64,000 nt of DNA, from NCBI RefSeq assembly GCF_029581195.1, contig NZ_CP120737.1, positions 2,891,001 to 2,955,000 of the forward strand. The letters are read 5' to 3'. This DNA comes from Solwaraspora sp. WMMD791 (GTDB lineage Bacteria > Actinomycetota > Actinomycetes > Mycobacteriales > Micromonosporaceae). The first letter of the stretch is position 1; every line of letters begins with the position of its first letter. Positions 8,716 through 17,537 of this stretch are shown here, in pieces. The translations under genes and the position numbers were made by a program. The notes under the pieces were generated by a model. The model searched no databases. It saw nothing but the letters and a program-made list of their open reading frames with translations, and was not told where the DNA came from.

Positions 8716-9623
8716 TCGTCGACGTCCTCACCGGCGGGGTGCGCGGCGGCACCGCCATCCTCTACGCCGCCCTCGGCGAGACCATCGCCGAACGCGCCGG
8801 AGTGATCAACCTCGGCACCGAGGGAAGCATGCTCACCGGCGCGCTCGCCGCGTACGCCGTCACCGCCGAGACCGGCAGCCCGTGGGCCGGAGTGGTGGCC
8901 GGCGCCGCCGCCGGCGGCCTGCTCGCCCTGGTCCACGCGGTGATGGTGCTCGGCCGGGCCGCCAACCAGCTCGCCACCGGTCTCGTCGTGCTCTTCCTCG
9001 GCCTCGGGCTGACCTCGATGTTCGGGGCCGCGTACGTCGGCCGGGCGATCAGCCCGTTCCAGCCGTACCCGATCCCGCTGCTGGCCGACATCCCGTGGCT
9101 GGGGCCGATCTTCTTCCAGCACGACCCGCTCGTGTACGGCTCCTACCTGCTCGCCCCGGCGCTGTGGTGGCTGCTGTACCGCAGCCGGGTCGGCCTGACC
9201 ATCCGCGGTGCCGGCGAACGCGGCGAGGTGCTCACCGCGTACGGGCACTCGCCGCAGCTGGTGCGGTACCTGGCCGTGGTGACCGGTGGCCTGCTCGCCG
9301 GGATCGGCGGCGCGCACCTGTCCACCGCGTACGCCACCGCCTGGTTCGAGAACATGACCGCCGGCCGGGGCTTCATCGCCGTCGCCCTGGTCATCTTCGC
9401 CGCCTGGCATCCGCTGCGCGCCGTCGGTGGGGCCTACCTGTTCGGTGCCGCCCTTGCCCTCTCCCCCGCGCTGCAGGCCCGGGGCCTGGGCTTCAACCAG
9501 TTCGCCCTGGACGCACTGCCGTACCTGGTGACCATCGCCGCGCTGGTGCTGCTCGGCCGGCGGCGCAGCAACGCCGCCCCGGAAGGACTTTCCCGGGTCT
9601 TCGAGTTGACCCCCGCCAAATAG
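8712..9623 (+). CDS. ABC importer permease, YufQ/NupQ-like
   Basis: 303 residues from GTG at 8712 (GTGA overlap). Starts [20 protein letters not shown] and contains the diagnostic ERAGVINLGTEGSMLTGA near residues 27-44 and a coupling loop RGAGERGEVLTAYGHS. About eight hydrophobic segments are visible. It pairs with the upstream permease. The frame is open far upstream under the first permease, so the coupled GTG is chosen as start. Only 19 bases separate it from the binding-protein gene. Confidence 0.92.
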   Translation: MIVDVLTGGVRGGTAILYAALGETIAERAGVINLGTEGSMLTGALAAYAVTAETGSPWAGVVAGAAAGGLLALVHAVMVLGRAANQLATGLVVLFLGLGLTSMFGAAYVGRAISPFQPYPIPLLADIPWLGPIFFQHDPLVYGSYLLAPALWWLLYRSRVGLTIRGAGERGEVLTAYGHSPQLVRYLAVVTGGLLAGIGGAHLSTAYATAWFENMTAGRGFIAVALVIFAAWHPLRAVGGAYLFGAALALSPALQARGLGFNQFALDALPYLVTIAALVLLGRRRSNAAPEGLSRVFELTPAK

Positions 9624-9642
9624 ATCACCGGAGGAAACCCAG

Positions 9643-10815
9643 ATGAGCATGCGAAGACTGACCCGTCGCGGCGCGCTGGCCGCCACGGCCGCCAGCACGC
9701 TGGCAGCCGTACTGCTGGCCGGCTGCGCCACCAACACCACCACCGCCGCGTCGACCGGCGACAGCGCCGGGGCGCCGGGCACCGGCGGCACCGCAATCGG
9801 TTTCATCTTCGTCGGTCCCAAGGACGACTACGGCTACAACCAGGCCGCGTACGCCGGTAGCCAGGCCGTCGCCGCCGCGTACCCGGACCTGGAGGTGCTG
9901 ACCGCCGAGAACGTCCCGGAGGACGACAACGCCACCCGGGTGATGGAGAGCATGATCCGCAAGGGGGCGAAGATCATCTTCGCCACCTCGTACGGCCACA
10001 AGGACCCGGCGCTCAAGGTCGCCGCCGCCAACCCCGACGTCGTGGTGCTGCAGCAGGGCAACCTCGTCGACGGCGACGTGCCGCCGAACTTCGGCACCTA
10101 CTTCGGCACCGTCTACGAACCGGTCTACCTGGCCGGCATCGTCGCCGGAAAGACCACCAAGACCAACAAACTGGGGTACGTGTACGCGTTCCCGATCTCG
10201 CAGACCCTGGACAACATCAACGCGTTCCAGCTCGGTGCCGCCTCGGTCAACCCGGCCGCACAGACCTACGTGGTGAACACCTCCAGCTGGTGCGACCCGG
10301 CCAAGCAGGCCGAAGCCACCAACAGCCTGCTCTCCCAGGGCGTCGACGTGATCAGCCAGCACCAGGACTGCACCGCCACCATCATCCGCACCACCGAGGC
10401 GGCCGGTGCCTACACCGTCGGCTACCACGCCGACGCCAGCGAGCTCGCGCCGACCGGCTGGCTCACCGGCTCCGAATGGGACTGGGGGCCGCTGTACACG
10501 AAAATGGTCAAGACCATCCTGGACGGTGAGTTCACCGGCAGCGAGTACAACGCCAACTTCCGGGTCGGCCTCAAGACCGGCGACAACCCGTTCGTGCAGT
10601 CGGCGTACGGGCCGGCGGTCGACGACGCGACCAAGGCCCTCGTCGAGCAGGCAAAGGCCAAGATCAGCGCCGAGGACGGGTCGCCGTTCGCCGGGCCGGT
10701 CGTCGACCAGGCCGGCACCGTACGGGTGCCCGCCGGCACCATCCCCGACTACCAGACGATCGAGTCGATCGACTACTTCGTCGACGGCGTCGTCGGCCAG
10801 ATCCCGTCGTCCTGA
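9643..10815 (+). CDS. BMP-family substrate-binding lipoprotein
   Basis: 390 residues with a GGAGG ribosome-binding site at 9630-9634. The leader MSMRRLTRRGALAATAAS ends in a LLAGC lipobox (Cys28) and carries twin arginines, so Tat or Sec export and lipidation are expected. The mature part matches basic membrane protein (BMP)/PnrA binding proteins: GFIFVGPKDDYGYNQAAYAG, IRKGAKIIFATSYGH, and the closing YFVDGVVGQIP. Known members bind purine nucleosides, but several operons of this type serve other nitrogen compounds. The downstream allophanate hydrolase gene suggests a urea-like or ring-derived nitrogen compound. A 20-bp hairpin directly follows the gene. Confidence 0.93.
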   Translation: MSMRRLTRRGALAATAASTLAAVLLAGCATNTTTAASTGDSAGAPGTGGTAIGFIFVGPKDDYGYNQAAYAGSQAVAAAYPDLEVLTAENVPEDDNATRVMESMIRKGAKIIFATSYGHKDPALKVAAANPDVVVLQQGNLVDGDVPPNFGTYFGTVYEPVYLAGIVAGKTTKTNKLGYVYAFPISQTLDNINAFQLGAASVNPAAQTYVVNTSSWCDPAKQAEATNSLLSQGVDVISQHQDCTATIIRTTEAAGAYTVGYHADASELAPTGWLTGSEWDWGPLYTKMVKTILDGEFTGSEYNANFRVGLKTGDNPFVQSAYGPAVDDATKALVEQAKAKISAEDGSPFAGPVVDQAGTVRVPAGTIPDYQTIESIDYFVDGVVGQIPSS

Positions 10816-10821
10816 CCGACC

Positions 10822-10889
10822 CGCCAGGGGTACGGCCGGTGTGCGCGCCTCGCCGCGCGCCCGGTCCCGCACCGGCCGTACCCCTGGCG
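10822..10889 (+). terminator. 20-bp perfect hairpin between binding-protein gene and allophanate hydrolase
   Basis: Bases 10822-10841 pair without mismatch with 10870-10889. The 28-base loop itself contains a small GCGCG/CGCGC stem. The hairpin begins 7 bases after the binding-protein stop and ends only 5 bases before the GGAGGT ribosome-binding site of the next gene (10895-10900). It is either a partial terminator that lowers expression of the last gene relative to the binding protein, or an mRNA-stabilising 3' structure. Confidence 0.75.
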
Positions 10890-10907
10890 CCACCGGAGGT
10901 ATCACCC

Positions 10908-12737
10908 GTGACATCGACCGCACCGGACGACGTGACCGCCGCCACCCGCACCGCGCGGTCGGCCGCCGCCACCCCCACCGCGCAGCTGGCCGCCGTTACC
11001 CGCACCGCCCACCTGGCCGCCGACCCCGACCAGCCGATCTGGATCACCCTGCTCGACCCGGCCGAGACCGCCGACGCCGCCGCCCGCGTCGACCCGCAGG
11101 CCCCGTTGGCCGGCACCGCCATCGCGGTGAAGGACAACCTCGACCTGGCCGGGCACCCCACCACCGCCGGCTGCCCCGCCCTGGCCGACCGGCCGGCCGC
11201 CGCGTCGGCCACCGCGGTACGCCGGCTCACCGACGCCGGTGCCGTGGTCATCGGCAAGACCAACCTGGACCAGTTCGCCACCGGGCTGGTCGGCACCCGC
11301 AGCCCGTACGGCGCCTGTCACAGCGCCGCCAGCGCCGCCCACGTCAGCGGCGGCAGCAGCTCCGGCAGCGCCCTCGCCGTCGCCACCGGGCTGGTGCCGC
11401 TGGCATTGGGCACCGACACCGCCGGATCCGGCCGGGTACCGGCCGCCTTCAACGGCGTCGTCGGGGTGAAACCGACCCGGGGGCTGGTCTCCACCGCCGG
11501 CGTGCTGCCCGCCTGCGCCGGGCTGGACTGCGTCACCACCTTCACCCGGACCGTCGCCGACGCCCGGCCGGCGCTGGCCGCGCTCGCCTGGGCAGACCCC
11601 GACGACCCGTGGTCCCGGCCGATGCCCACCCAGCCGCCGACCGGGATCGCCACCCGGATGCGGGTGGTCGCCGTACCGGACCGTCCGTTGGACCTCGACC
11701 CGGCACACGAGACCGCCTGGCGGGCCGCGCTGCGGCGGCTGCGGACGGTCGTCGCGCACGTGGTCGAGGTCGACGTCACCGCGTTCCTGGCCGCCGCCCG
11801 ACTGCTCTACGACGGGCCGTGGCTGGCCGCCCGCTGGGCCGCGCTCGGGCATCTGCTGGAACCCGACGGCCCCCATCTCGACCCGACGGTACGGGCCATC
11901 GTCTCGCGGGGCCGCGACATCGCCGGGCCCGACGTCTTCGCCGGACTGGACCGCCTGGCGGCGCTGCGCCGGAGCACCGAGGGCCTCTGGTCCGACGTGG
12001 ACGCGCTGCTGCTGCCGGTCACCCCCGGCCACCCGACCCTGGCCGAGGTCGCCGCCGACCCGGTCGGGGTCAACGCCCGGCTGGGCCGGTTCACCAACTT
12101 CGTCAACCTGCTCGACCTGTGCGCGGTCGCCGTACCGGCCGGGGCCCGCCCCGACGGGCTGCCGTTCGGCGTCCAGTTCATCGCCCCGGCCTTCGCCGAC
12201 GCGCCGCTGCTCGACCTGGCCGCGCGGTGGTGCGGCGAACCGGTGGCCGCCCCGGCCGACGCACCGACCGGGACGACCACCCTGGCGGTGGCCGGCGCGC
12301 ACCTGACCGGGCTGCCACTCAACCCGCAACTGGTCGAGCTGGGCGCACGGCTGGCGTACCGGGCCCGGACCGCACCCGGCTACCGGCTCTACCGGCTGAC
12401 CGGACCGGGCCTGCCCCGCCCCGGACTGGTCCGCACCGGCGACGGCCCACCCGGCGGCATCGCCGTCGAGGTGTGGCGGCTGCCGCACCAGGCGGTCGGT
12501 GCGCTGCTGGGCACCGTACCGGCGCCGCTCGGGCTCGGCTCGGTCGAACTCGACGACGGCAGCCGGGTCATCGGTTTCCTCGCCGAGGAACACGGCGTCC
12601 GCGACGCCGTCGACGTCACCGCCGCCGGTGGCTGGCGGGCCGCCCTCGCCGGCCGCCCGCCGGTGCCGCCGGCCGACTCGCAGGTGCCGCCGGCCGACTC
12701 GCTGTCGGTCAGGCCAGCCGGCGCAGGAGCTCCCTGA
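10908..12737 (+). CDS. atzF: allophanate hydrolase (AtzF type)
   Basis: 609 residues from GTG 10908, chosen for its GGAGGT site 7 bases upstream. An amidase-signature domain covers about residues 45-440. The catalytic Lys is in AIAVKDNLDLAGHPT (Lys75), and the Ser-cisSer-Ser region reads VSGGSSSGSALAVATG followed by LGTDTAGSGRVPAAFNGVVG. A C-terminal domain (about 455-590, with TAPGYRLYRLTGPGLPRPGL and GLGSVELDDGS) is the extra domain specific to allophanate hydrolases. The enzyme splits allophanate (urea-1-carboxylate) to ammonia and CO2, the last step after urea carboxylase or biuret hydrolase; neither partner is in the window. As last gene of the importer operon it assigns that operon to nitrogen acquisition. 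Confidence 0.9.
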   Translation: MTSTAPDDVTAATRTARSAAATPTAQLAAVTRTAHLAADPDQPIWITLLDPAETADAAARVDPQAPLAGTAIAVKDNLDLAGHPTTAGCPALADRPAAASATAVRRLTDAGAVVIGKTNLDQFATGLVGTRSPYGACHSAASAAHVSGGSSSGSALAVATGLVPLALGTDTAGSGRVPAAFNGVVGVKPTRGLVSTAGVLPACAGLDCVTTFTRTVADARPALAALAWADPDDPWSRPMPTQPPTGIATRMRVVAVPDRPLDLDPAHETAWRAALRRLRTVVAHVVEVDVTAFLAAARLLYDGPWLAARWAALGHLLEPDGPHLDPTVRAIVSRGRDIAGPDVFAGLDRLAALRRSTEGLWSDVDALLLPVTPGHPTLAEVAADPVGVNARLGRFTNFVNLLDLCAVAVPAGARPDGLPFGVQFIAPAFADAPLLDLAARWCGEPVAAPADAPTGTTTLAVAGAHLTGLPLNPQLVELGARLAYRARTAPGYRLYRLTGPGLPRPGLVRTGDGPPGGIAVEVWRLPHQAVGALLGTVPAPLGLGSVELDDGSRVIGFLAEEHGVRDAVDVTAAGGWRAALAGRPPVPPADSQVPPADSLSVRPAGAGAP

Positions 12738-13467
12738 CCAGCGGGCCGAACCGGGCGGCGGCGCCGTGGCCCGGCTCCCAGGTGCAGGCGACGCCGACGG
12801 CGGCGACCCGGCCGGTGTCCAGCAGGGTCGTCACCGCGTCGGCCACCTCGCTCAGCTGTGGTCCGCCCGGTGCCGGGAACCGCAGCCCGGGCAGGTCCAC
12901 CGGGTCCACGACGTCGGCGTCCAGGTGCAGGTAGATCGGCTGGTCCGGCAGGTGCGCGACGGTGTCGGCGAGATCGGTGACCCCGCAGCGGCGGATCGCC
13001 GACCCCCGCAGGTGGTCGACCTCCGGCGGGTCGAGGTCCCGGCCGTCGACGAGGACGACCCGGTCCGGCGCCACCGGGGTCAGGTCGAGCGCCGTCGCGA
13101 TCAACTCGGGGTGGTGGCCGGTCAGCAGCCGCAGCGGCATCCCACCCAGATAGCCGCTGCTGGTCGTCTCCGGGGTCTGCAGGTCGCCGTGCGCGTCGCA
13201 CCAGACGACCGCCGGGTCGACCCCGGCGCGTTGCAGGCCGGCGAGCACACCGAGGGAGGTGGTGCAGTCGCCGGACAACACCAGCGGACGGTGGCCGGCG
13301 GAGACCGCACCGGCGACGGTCACCGCGACCGCCCCGTACAGCCAGGCCAGCCGTGCCCACGGGGTACCGTCGGGTAGCGCCGGCAGCACGGTGGTCTCCG
13401 CTGTCCCCGGCACGTCCAGCTCGGGCAGATACTCGTCGAGATGGTAGGGCACCAGGATGCTCGTCAC
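12709..13467 (-). CDS. arginase/ureohydrolase-family protein with Cys in the first metal motif
   Basis: 252 residues. The ureohydrolase motifs are present: WCDAHGDLQTPETTSSGY (DAHxD) and IYLHLDADVVDP (DxDxxDP). The first motif reads SGDCTTSLG, where arginases and agmatinases have GGDHS, so the first metal-ligand His is Cys. This variant is familiar among actinobacterial arginase-family proteins of unknown substrate. It converges with the allophanate hydrolase gene, overlapping its 3' end by 29 bases. The neighbourhood suggests a C-N hydrolase on a guanidine or amidine, but catalytic competence is uncertain. Confidence 0.85.
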   Translation of the reverse strand: MTSILVPYHLDEYLPELDVPGTAETTVLPALPDGTPWARLAWLYGAVAVTVAGAVSAGHRPLVLSGDCTTSLGVLAGLQRAGVDPAVVWCDAHGDLQTPETTSSGYLGGMPLRLLTGHHPELIATALDLTPVAPDRVVLVDGRDLDPPEVDHLRGSAIRRCGVTDLADTVAHLPDQPIYLHLDADVVDPVDLPGLRFPAPGGPQLSEVADAVTTLLDTGRVAAVGVACTWEPGHGAAARFGPLVRELLRRLA

Positions 13468-13516
13468 CCGGCAGAGACTACCGTGGACACCTCTTCTCCA
13501 CAGGGGACCGGGATGC

Positions 13517-15529
13517 TCAGGACGCCGGCGCCAGCCCGGTCCCGAGCATCGCCTCGGCGCGTTTCACCAGGTAGTACCAGGCGGTCTCGCTGTGCTCGGT
13601 CACCTCACCGATCGACATCTCGGGATTGTCGAACGGCTGGGTCTGCAACTTGAGCAGATAGCCGGTACGCGGGTCGAAGCCCCACCAGATGCTGCCGGCC
13701 GCCTGGTAGTCCGGGGTCTGTTCCAGGGCGTTCCAGACCAGGGTGACCGCCGGATAGTCCCGGGCGGTCACCACCGGGCCGTAGTCGGTGTAGGCGGCGG
13801 CGGTCCGCTCGGCGCGGCACTGGACGGAACCCAACTGCCGCAGATACTCCTCGACGGCGGCCCGCTGCCCGGCCGGTACGTGTGACACCTGCACCTGAGC
13901 GCTGATCAGGTCACTGGCCCCACCCAGATAGAGGTAGCCGGTGCCGTGCGGGGTCGAACTCCAGCCCAGTTGCCACTCCGGGTCACCCGGGCAGCCCCGG
14001 AACGGGCCGAACGGGGCGAACTGGCTCTCCTGCGTCACCACGAAGTCGGTCGGGCCGGTGCCGGTGACGAAGTTGCCGTCACCGGGGCGGGGTACCACCT
14101 CAGCCAACCGGTCCAGCGGCGGATCGGTGACGGTCAGCCGCACCGACCGTCGGCCGCTGTCGCCGGTGAATGCCTGCCGGGCCAGCTCCACCGTCCCGGA
14201 GAGCAGTTCCCGGATCGCCCCGGAGTTGCGCCAGACGGCGAGCACCGCGTCGAAGCGTCGCTTCAGCAGGCCGCTCAGGCTGTTGCTGATCCCGTTGAAG
14301 ATCCCCTCGACGTAGGTCTCCGCTGGCTTCTCCATGAACTTGAGCACGAAGTCGACGAACGGCTCGGCGCACCGCAGCACGCCCTCGTAGTAGGCGTTCG
14401 CGGCCGACAACACCCAGCCGGTGAGGTCGGCACCGTTCGGGTTGCCGACGATCCGACCCAGCTTGATGCTCTCGGTCAGGATGCACTCTGCGGCCTGCAG
14501 GTACTTCTCGGACTGCCGCCACAGCTGCAGCGCCCTGCTGTCCGGGCTCAGCGGCAGCAGCAGTTGCAGCAGCAGGCCGGAGGCGTCCAGCAGAACGTGT
14601 CCGTAGTCCAGCCGAGCGCTGAGGGTGACCGTACCGGATTCGGGCAGCTTCGCCGGGTCGAGCCGGAAGGTGACCCGGGTGCCGGAGCTGAGCACCACGG
14701 CGGTATCGCCCATCAGCGTCCGGACGTCCTCGACGAGCGCCGTGTAGATGTTGTCCCGGCCGGTCGGCCCGGTGTCGGAGTCGGGCGCCGACTCGACCGT
14801 CAACGCCGGCGGGAACTCCAGCAGCAGCGGGTAGCCGACGGTGTTGCCGACGCTGAACTGGTACGTGCCGTCCCGGTCCGGGTGGAACCTGGCGCAGGTG
14901 TCCATGCCCGGGATGAATGCGCCCAGGTCGACCCGGACCGGCAGGGCCTGGTAGCGGCACTCCAGCGGCGGCGGTACGGACAGGATTCCGGCGACGCCAC
15001 GTGCGTACCGGTTGGCGTTGATCTCCCGTTGCAGCACCAGCGCCGCCTGCGCGGCGGTCTCCTCCTGGTCCCAGGCGGCGACGACCCAGTAGGAGAAGTG
15101 CCGGGTCTGGGTGCTGATGGTGCCGGCGTCGGCGTCGATGTCGCCACCGAGCGGCAGCCACTGCTCCCAGTCGGCGACGTAGGTGGCAATGAACATGTCG
15201 TCGACCGGTGCGTCCGGCGGGTAGTCGAACGTGATGGTGGCGGCGCCGGTGAGCTCGCCGCCGTCGAGTTCGACCCGCGCGACGTCGCCGAGCGGGGTGA
15301 TCATGCCCTGCGACGGGAACGCCGGCGGGTCGTCGGCCACCCCGACCCGCAGGCTGGCGCCCCGGCCGGCGACGGCCGAGCCGTCCACCCGTACGGAGAT
15401 CCCGGCGTCCGGGTCACTCGCGGTCAGCGGCGGACCGTCACGGTCGAGCACCACGAGGGTGACGGTGACGGCCAGGGCGAGGACGACGACCACGACGGCC
15501 GAGACGGTCACGAGGCTGCGGCGGCTCAT
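13517..15529 (-). CDS. membrane-anchored protein with ZU5-like HFS segment, function unknown
   Basis: 670 residues from MSRRSLVTVSAVVVVVLALA (an ATG two codons upstream is an alternative). One N-terminal transmembrane helix (about 6-28) predicts an extracytoplasmic body. Residues about 40-155 form a beta-rich domain (GMITPLGDVARVELDGGEL, AATITFDYPP, WEQWLPLGGDIDADAGTIST) ending in TRHFSYWVV, the motif at the end of ZU5-like domains. The middle has scattered cysteines and a helical region (about 335-455, QLWRQSEKYLQAAECILTES). The C-terminal part contains Trp- and Tyr-rich strands. It stands alone, convergent with the arginase-like gene on one side of a 49-base gap being on the same strand. 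No family could be named beyond the ZU5 resemblance. Confidence 0.8.
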   Translation of the reverse strand: MSRRSLVTVSAVVVVVLALAVTVTLVVLDRDGPPLTASDPDAGISVRVDGSAVAGRGASLRVGVADDPPAFPSQGMITPLGDVARVELDGGELTGAATITFDYPPDAPVDDMFIATYVADWEQWLPLGGDIDADAGTISTQTRHFSYWVVAAWDQEETAAQAALVLQREINANRYARGVAGILSVPPPLECRYQALPVRVDLGAFIPGMDTCARFHPDRDGTYQFSVGNTVGYPLLLEFPPALTVESAPDSDTGPTGRDNIYTALVEDVRTLMGDTAVVLSSGTRVTFRLDPAKLPESGTVTLSARLDYGHVLLDASGLLLQLLLPLSPDSRALQLWRQSEKYLQAAECILTESIKLGRIVGNPNGADLTGWVLSAANAYYEGVLRCAEPFVDFVLKFMEKPAETYVEGIFNGISNSLSGLLKRRFDAVLAVWRNSGAIRELLSGTVELARQAFTGDSGRRSVRLTVTDPPLDRLAEVVPRPGDGNFVTGTGPTDFVVTQESQFAPFGPFRGCPGDPEWQLGWSSTPHGTGYLYLGGASDLISAQVQVSHVPAGQRAAVEEYLRQLGSVQCRAERTAAAYTDYGPVVTARDYPAVTLVWNALEQTPDYQAAGSIWWGFDPRTGYLLKLQTQPFDNPEMSIGEVTEHSETAWYYLVKRAEAMLGTGLAPAS

Positions 15530-15650
15530 GATCACGCAGTCTCGCCAGCTGCCGACGGCCGGACAACCACCCCCGGGGCCGGCATGTCCGGCCGACCGGC
15601 CGGCTCGGCGGGACTATCGTCAACCCGCCACGATCGTCCGGGTCACCAGG

Positions 15651-16544
15651 TCAGCCCTTGGTCGCGCCGATGGTCAGACCGCCGATCAGCTGGCGCTCGG
15701 CGACCGCGTAGAAGGCCAGCGCCGGCACCATCGCCAGCACCACGTACGCCAGCACCTTGGCGCTGTCGTCGGCGTACTGACCCTGGAACTCCTGCACGCC
15801 GACCGGGATGGTCCACCAGTTCGGGTCGTTGAACACCACCAGCGGGAGCATGAAGTTGTTCCAGCTGGCGACGATGGCCAGCACCGAGACGGTGGCGATC
15901 GCCGGCCGGGCCATCGGCAGCAGGACCCGCCAGAAGAAGCCGAACGGCGTACAGCCGTCCAGGATCGCCGCCTCCTCCAGCTCGGCCGGGATGGCCCGGA
16001 AGAACGACCGCAGGATGATGATCGTCACCGGCAGGCCGAAGGCCGCCTGCGGCAGGATCACCCCGAGCGGGTTGTCCAGCAGCCCCATCGTGCGCAGCAG
16101 GATGAACAGCGGCAGAATCGCCACCGCGAACGGGAACATCAGCCCGATGGTGAAGAACAGGAACACCAGTTCCCGGCCACGGAAGGCGTAGCGGGCGAAG
16201 ATGAACGACGCCAGCGCCGCGACCGCGACGACGAGTACGGCGGTACTGACCGCGATCAGGGTGCTGTTGAACAGCTGCCGCCAGAAGGAGTCCGAGCCGA
16301 GGATCTCCAGGTAGTTGGCCGGAATCCACGGCGCCGGCAGGCCGAACGGGTTGGTGGACAGCTGGGAGTTGTCCTTGAACCCGCCGAGCACAGCGAAGAC
16401 GATCGGGACGATGATCAGCAGCCCGACGAGGGCCGAGACGGCATGCAGCGACAGGTCCCGCAGGGTCCGGCGGCGGCGGCCGGCCACGGCGGCGCTGGTG
16501 GCCCGACCCGCCGGGGCGGCCGGAGGACGTGCCGATCTGCTCAT
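15651..16544 (-). CDS. sugar ABC importer permease, MalG/LacG type
   Basis: 297 residues from MSRSARPPAAPAGRATSAAV. After a basic cytoplasmic tail there are six hydrophobic segments. The coupling (EAA) loop ELEEAAILDGCTPFGFFWRV lies at about 190-210, as in MalG-type CUT1 permeases. The start at 16544 overlaps the stop of the MalF-like gene by 4 bases; the longer open frame upstream is read-through. It forms the channel with the next permease for an oligosaccharide. No ATPase is encoded here, as is normal for actinobacterial CUT1 systems that share a common MsiK ATPase. Confidence 0.93.
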   Translation of the reverse strand: MSRSARPPAAPAGRATSAAVAGRRRRTLRDLSLHAVSALVGLLIIVPIVFAVLGGFKDNSQLSTNPFGLPAPWIPANYLEILGSDSFWRQLFNSTLIAVSTAVLVVAVAALASFIFARYAFRGRELVFLFFTIGLMFPFAVAILPLFILLRTMGLLDNPLGVILPQAAFGLPVTIIILRSFFRAIPAELEEAAILDGCTPFGFFWRVLLPMARPAIATVSVLAIVASWNNFMLPLVVFNDPNWWTIPVGVQEFQGQYADDSAKVLAYVVLAMVPALAFYAVAERQLIGGLTIGATKG

Positions 16545-17533
16545 CTGCGGCCCCGCATGGTGGTGATGGCTCCTTCGAGGTCGCGGCGCAGGACGAAGCG
16601 CTGGTAGAGCACCGCGAAGAGCAGACTGATCAGGAACATGGCGATGCTGATCGCGCTGGCGTAGCCGACCTCGAAGCGACGGAAGCCGTACTGGAACATG
16701 GTCACCGCCATCGTCTCCGAGGCGTTCAGCGGACCACCGCCGGTCAGCACCCAGACCAGGTCGAACAGCTGGATGGTGCCGATCACCGCCAGGAACAGCG
16801 ATATCCGGATCGTCGGGGCGAGCAGCGGCAGCGTGATGTGGCGGAAGGTCTGCCAGCCGCCGGCACCGTCGGTCGCCGCGGCCTCGTGCAGTTCGGCCGG
16901 GATGTTCTGCCGCCCGGCCAGCAGCAGGATCATGTGGAAGCCGAAGTACTTCCAGGTCATCACCAGGAAGACCGAATAGAGCACGGTGGACGGGTCGGAG
17001 AGCCAGGTCGAGCTCAGCGCCTCCAGGCCCACCAGACCGAGCAGGTGGTTGGCCAGCCCTCGGTTCGGGGAGAAGACCATGGTGAACAGGACCGCCGTGA
17101 TGACCTCGGACAACACGTACGGTGCGAAGAACAGTGTCCGGTACACCGCCCGGCCGCGCAGCCTCTGGTTGAGCAGCAGCGCCAGCCCGAGGGCCAGTGG
17201 CAGCTGGACGGTCACCGACAGCACCAGCAGCAGCGACCCTCGCCGCAGGTCGCCGAGGAAGACCGGGTCGGCCAGCAGCCGGATGAAGTTGTCCAGACCG
17301 ATGAAGTCCGTCGGCACGCCGCCGAATCCGTTCCACCGGAAGAAGCTGGTGTAGCCGGCCACCAGGATCGGGACGACCACCAGCAGGGCGAACAACACCA
17401 GCGCGGGCAGCAGGAACGCGACGATGGTGATCCGGTCGCTGATCCGACGGCGACGCAGGGCGCGGTCGACGCCCGGGGGTGGCGGCCGGCCCGGGGCGCG
17501 CGACGGGCCGGCTACGGTGGACACGATCGACAT
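16541..17533 (-). CDS. sugar ABC importer permease, MalF/LacF type
   Basis: 330 residues from MSIVSTVAGPSRAPGRPPPP. It has six membrane spans, beginning with ITIVAFLLPALVLFALLVVV, and an EAA loop ELHEAAATDGAGGWQTFRHI at about 220-240. Typical CUT1 MalF-like architecture without the long periplasmic insertion. Four bases separate it from the binding-protein gene upstream, and it overlaps the MalG-like gene downstream, giving the operon order binding protein, MalF, MalG. Confidence 0.93.
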   Translation of the reverse strand: MSIVSTVAGPSRAPGRPPPPGVDRALRRRRISDRITIVAFLLPALVLFALLVVVPILVAGYTSFFRWNGFGGVPTDFIGLDNFIRLLADPVFLGDLRRGSLLLVLSVTVQLPLALGLALLLNQRLRGRAVYRTLFFAPYVLSEVITAVLFTMVFSPNRGLANHLLGLVGLEALSSTWLSDPSTVLYSVFLVMTWKYFGFHMILLLAGRQNIPAELHEAAATDGAGGWQTFRHITLPLLAPTIRISLFLAVIGTIQLFDLVWVLTGGGPLNASETMAVTMFQYGFRRFEVGYASAISIAMFLISLLFAVLYQRFVLRRDLEGAITTMRGRR

Positions 17534-17537
17534 CGCC

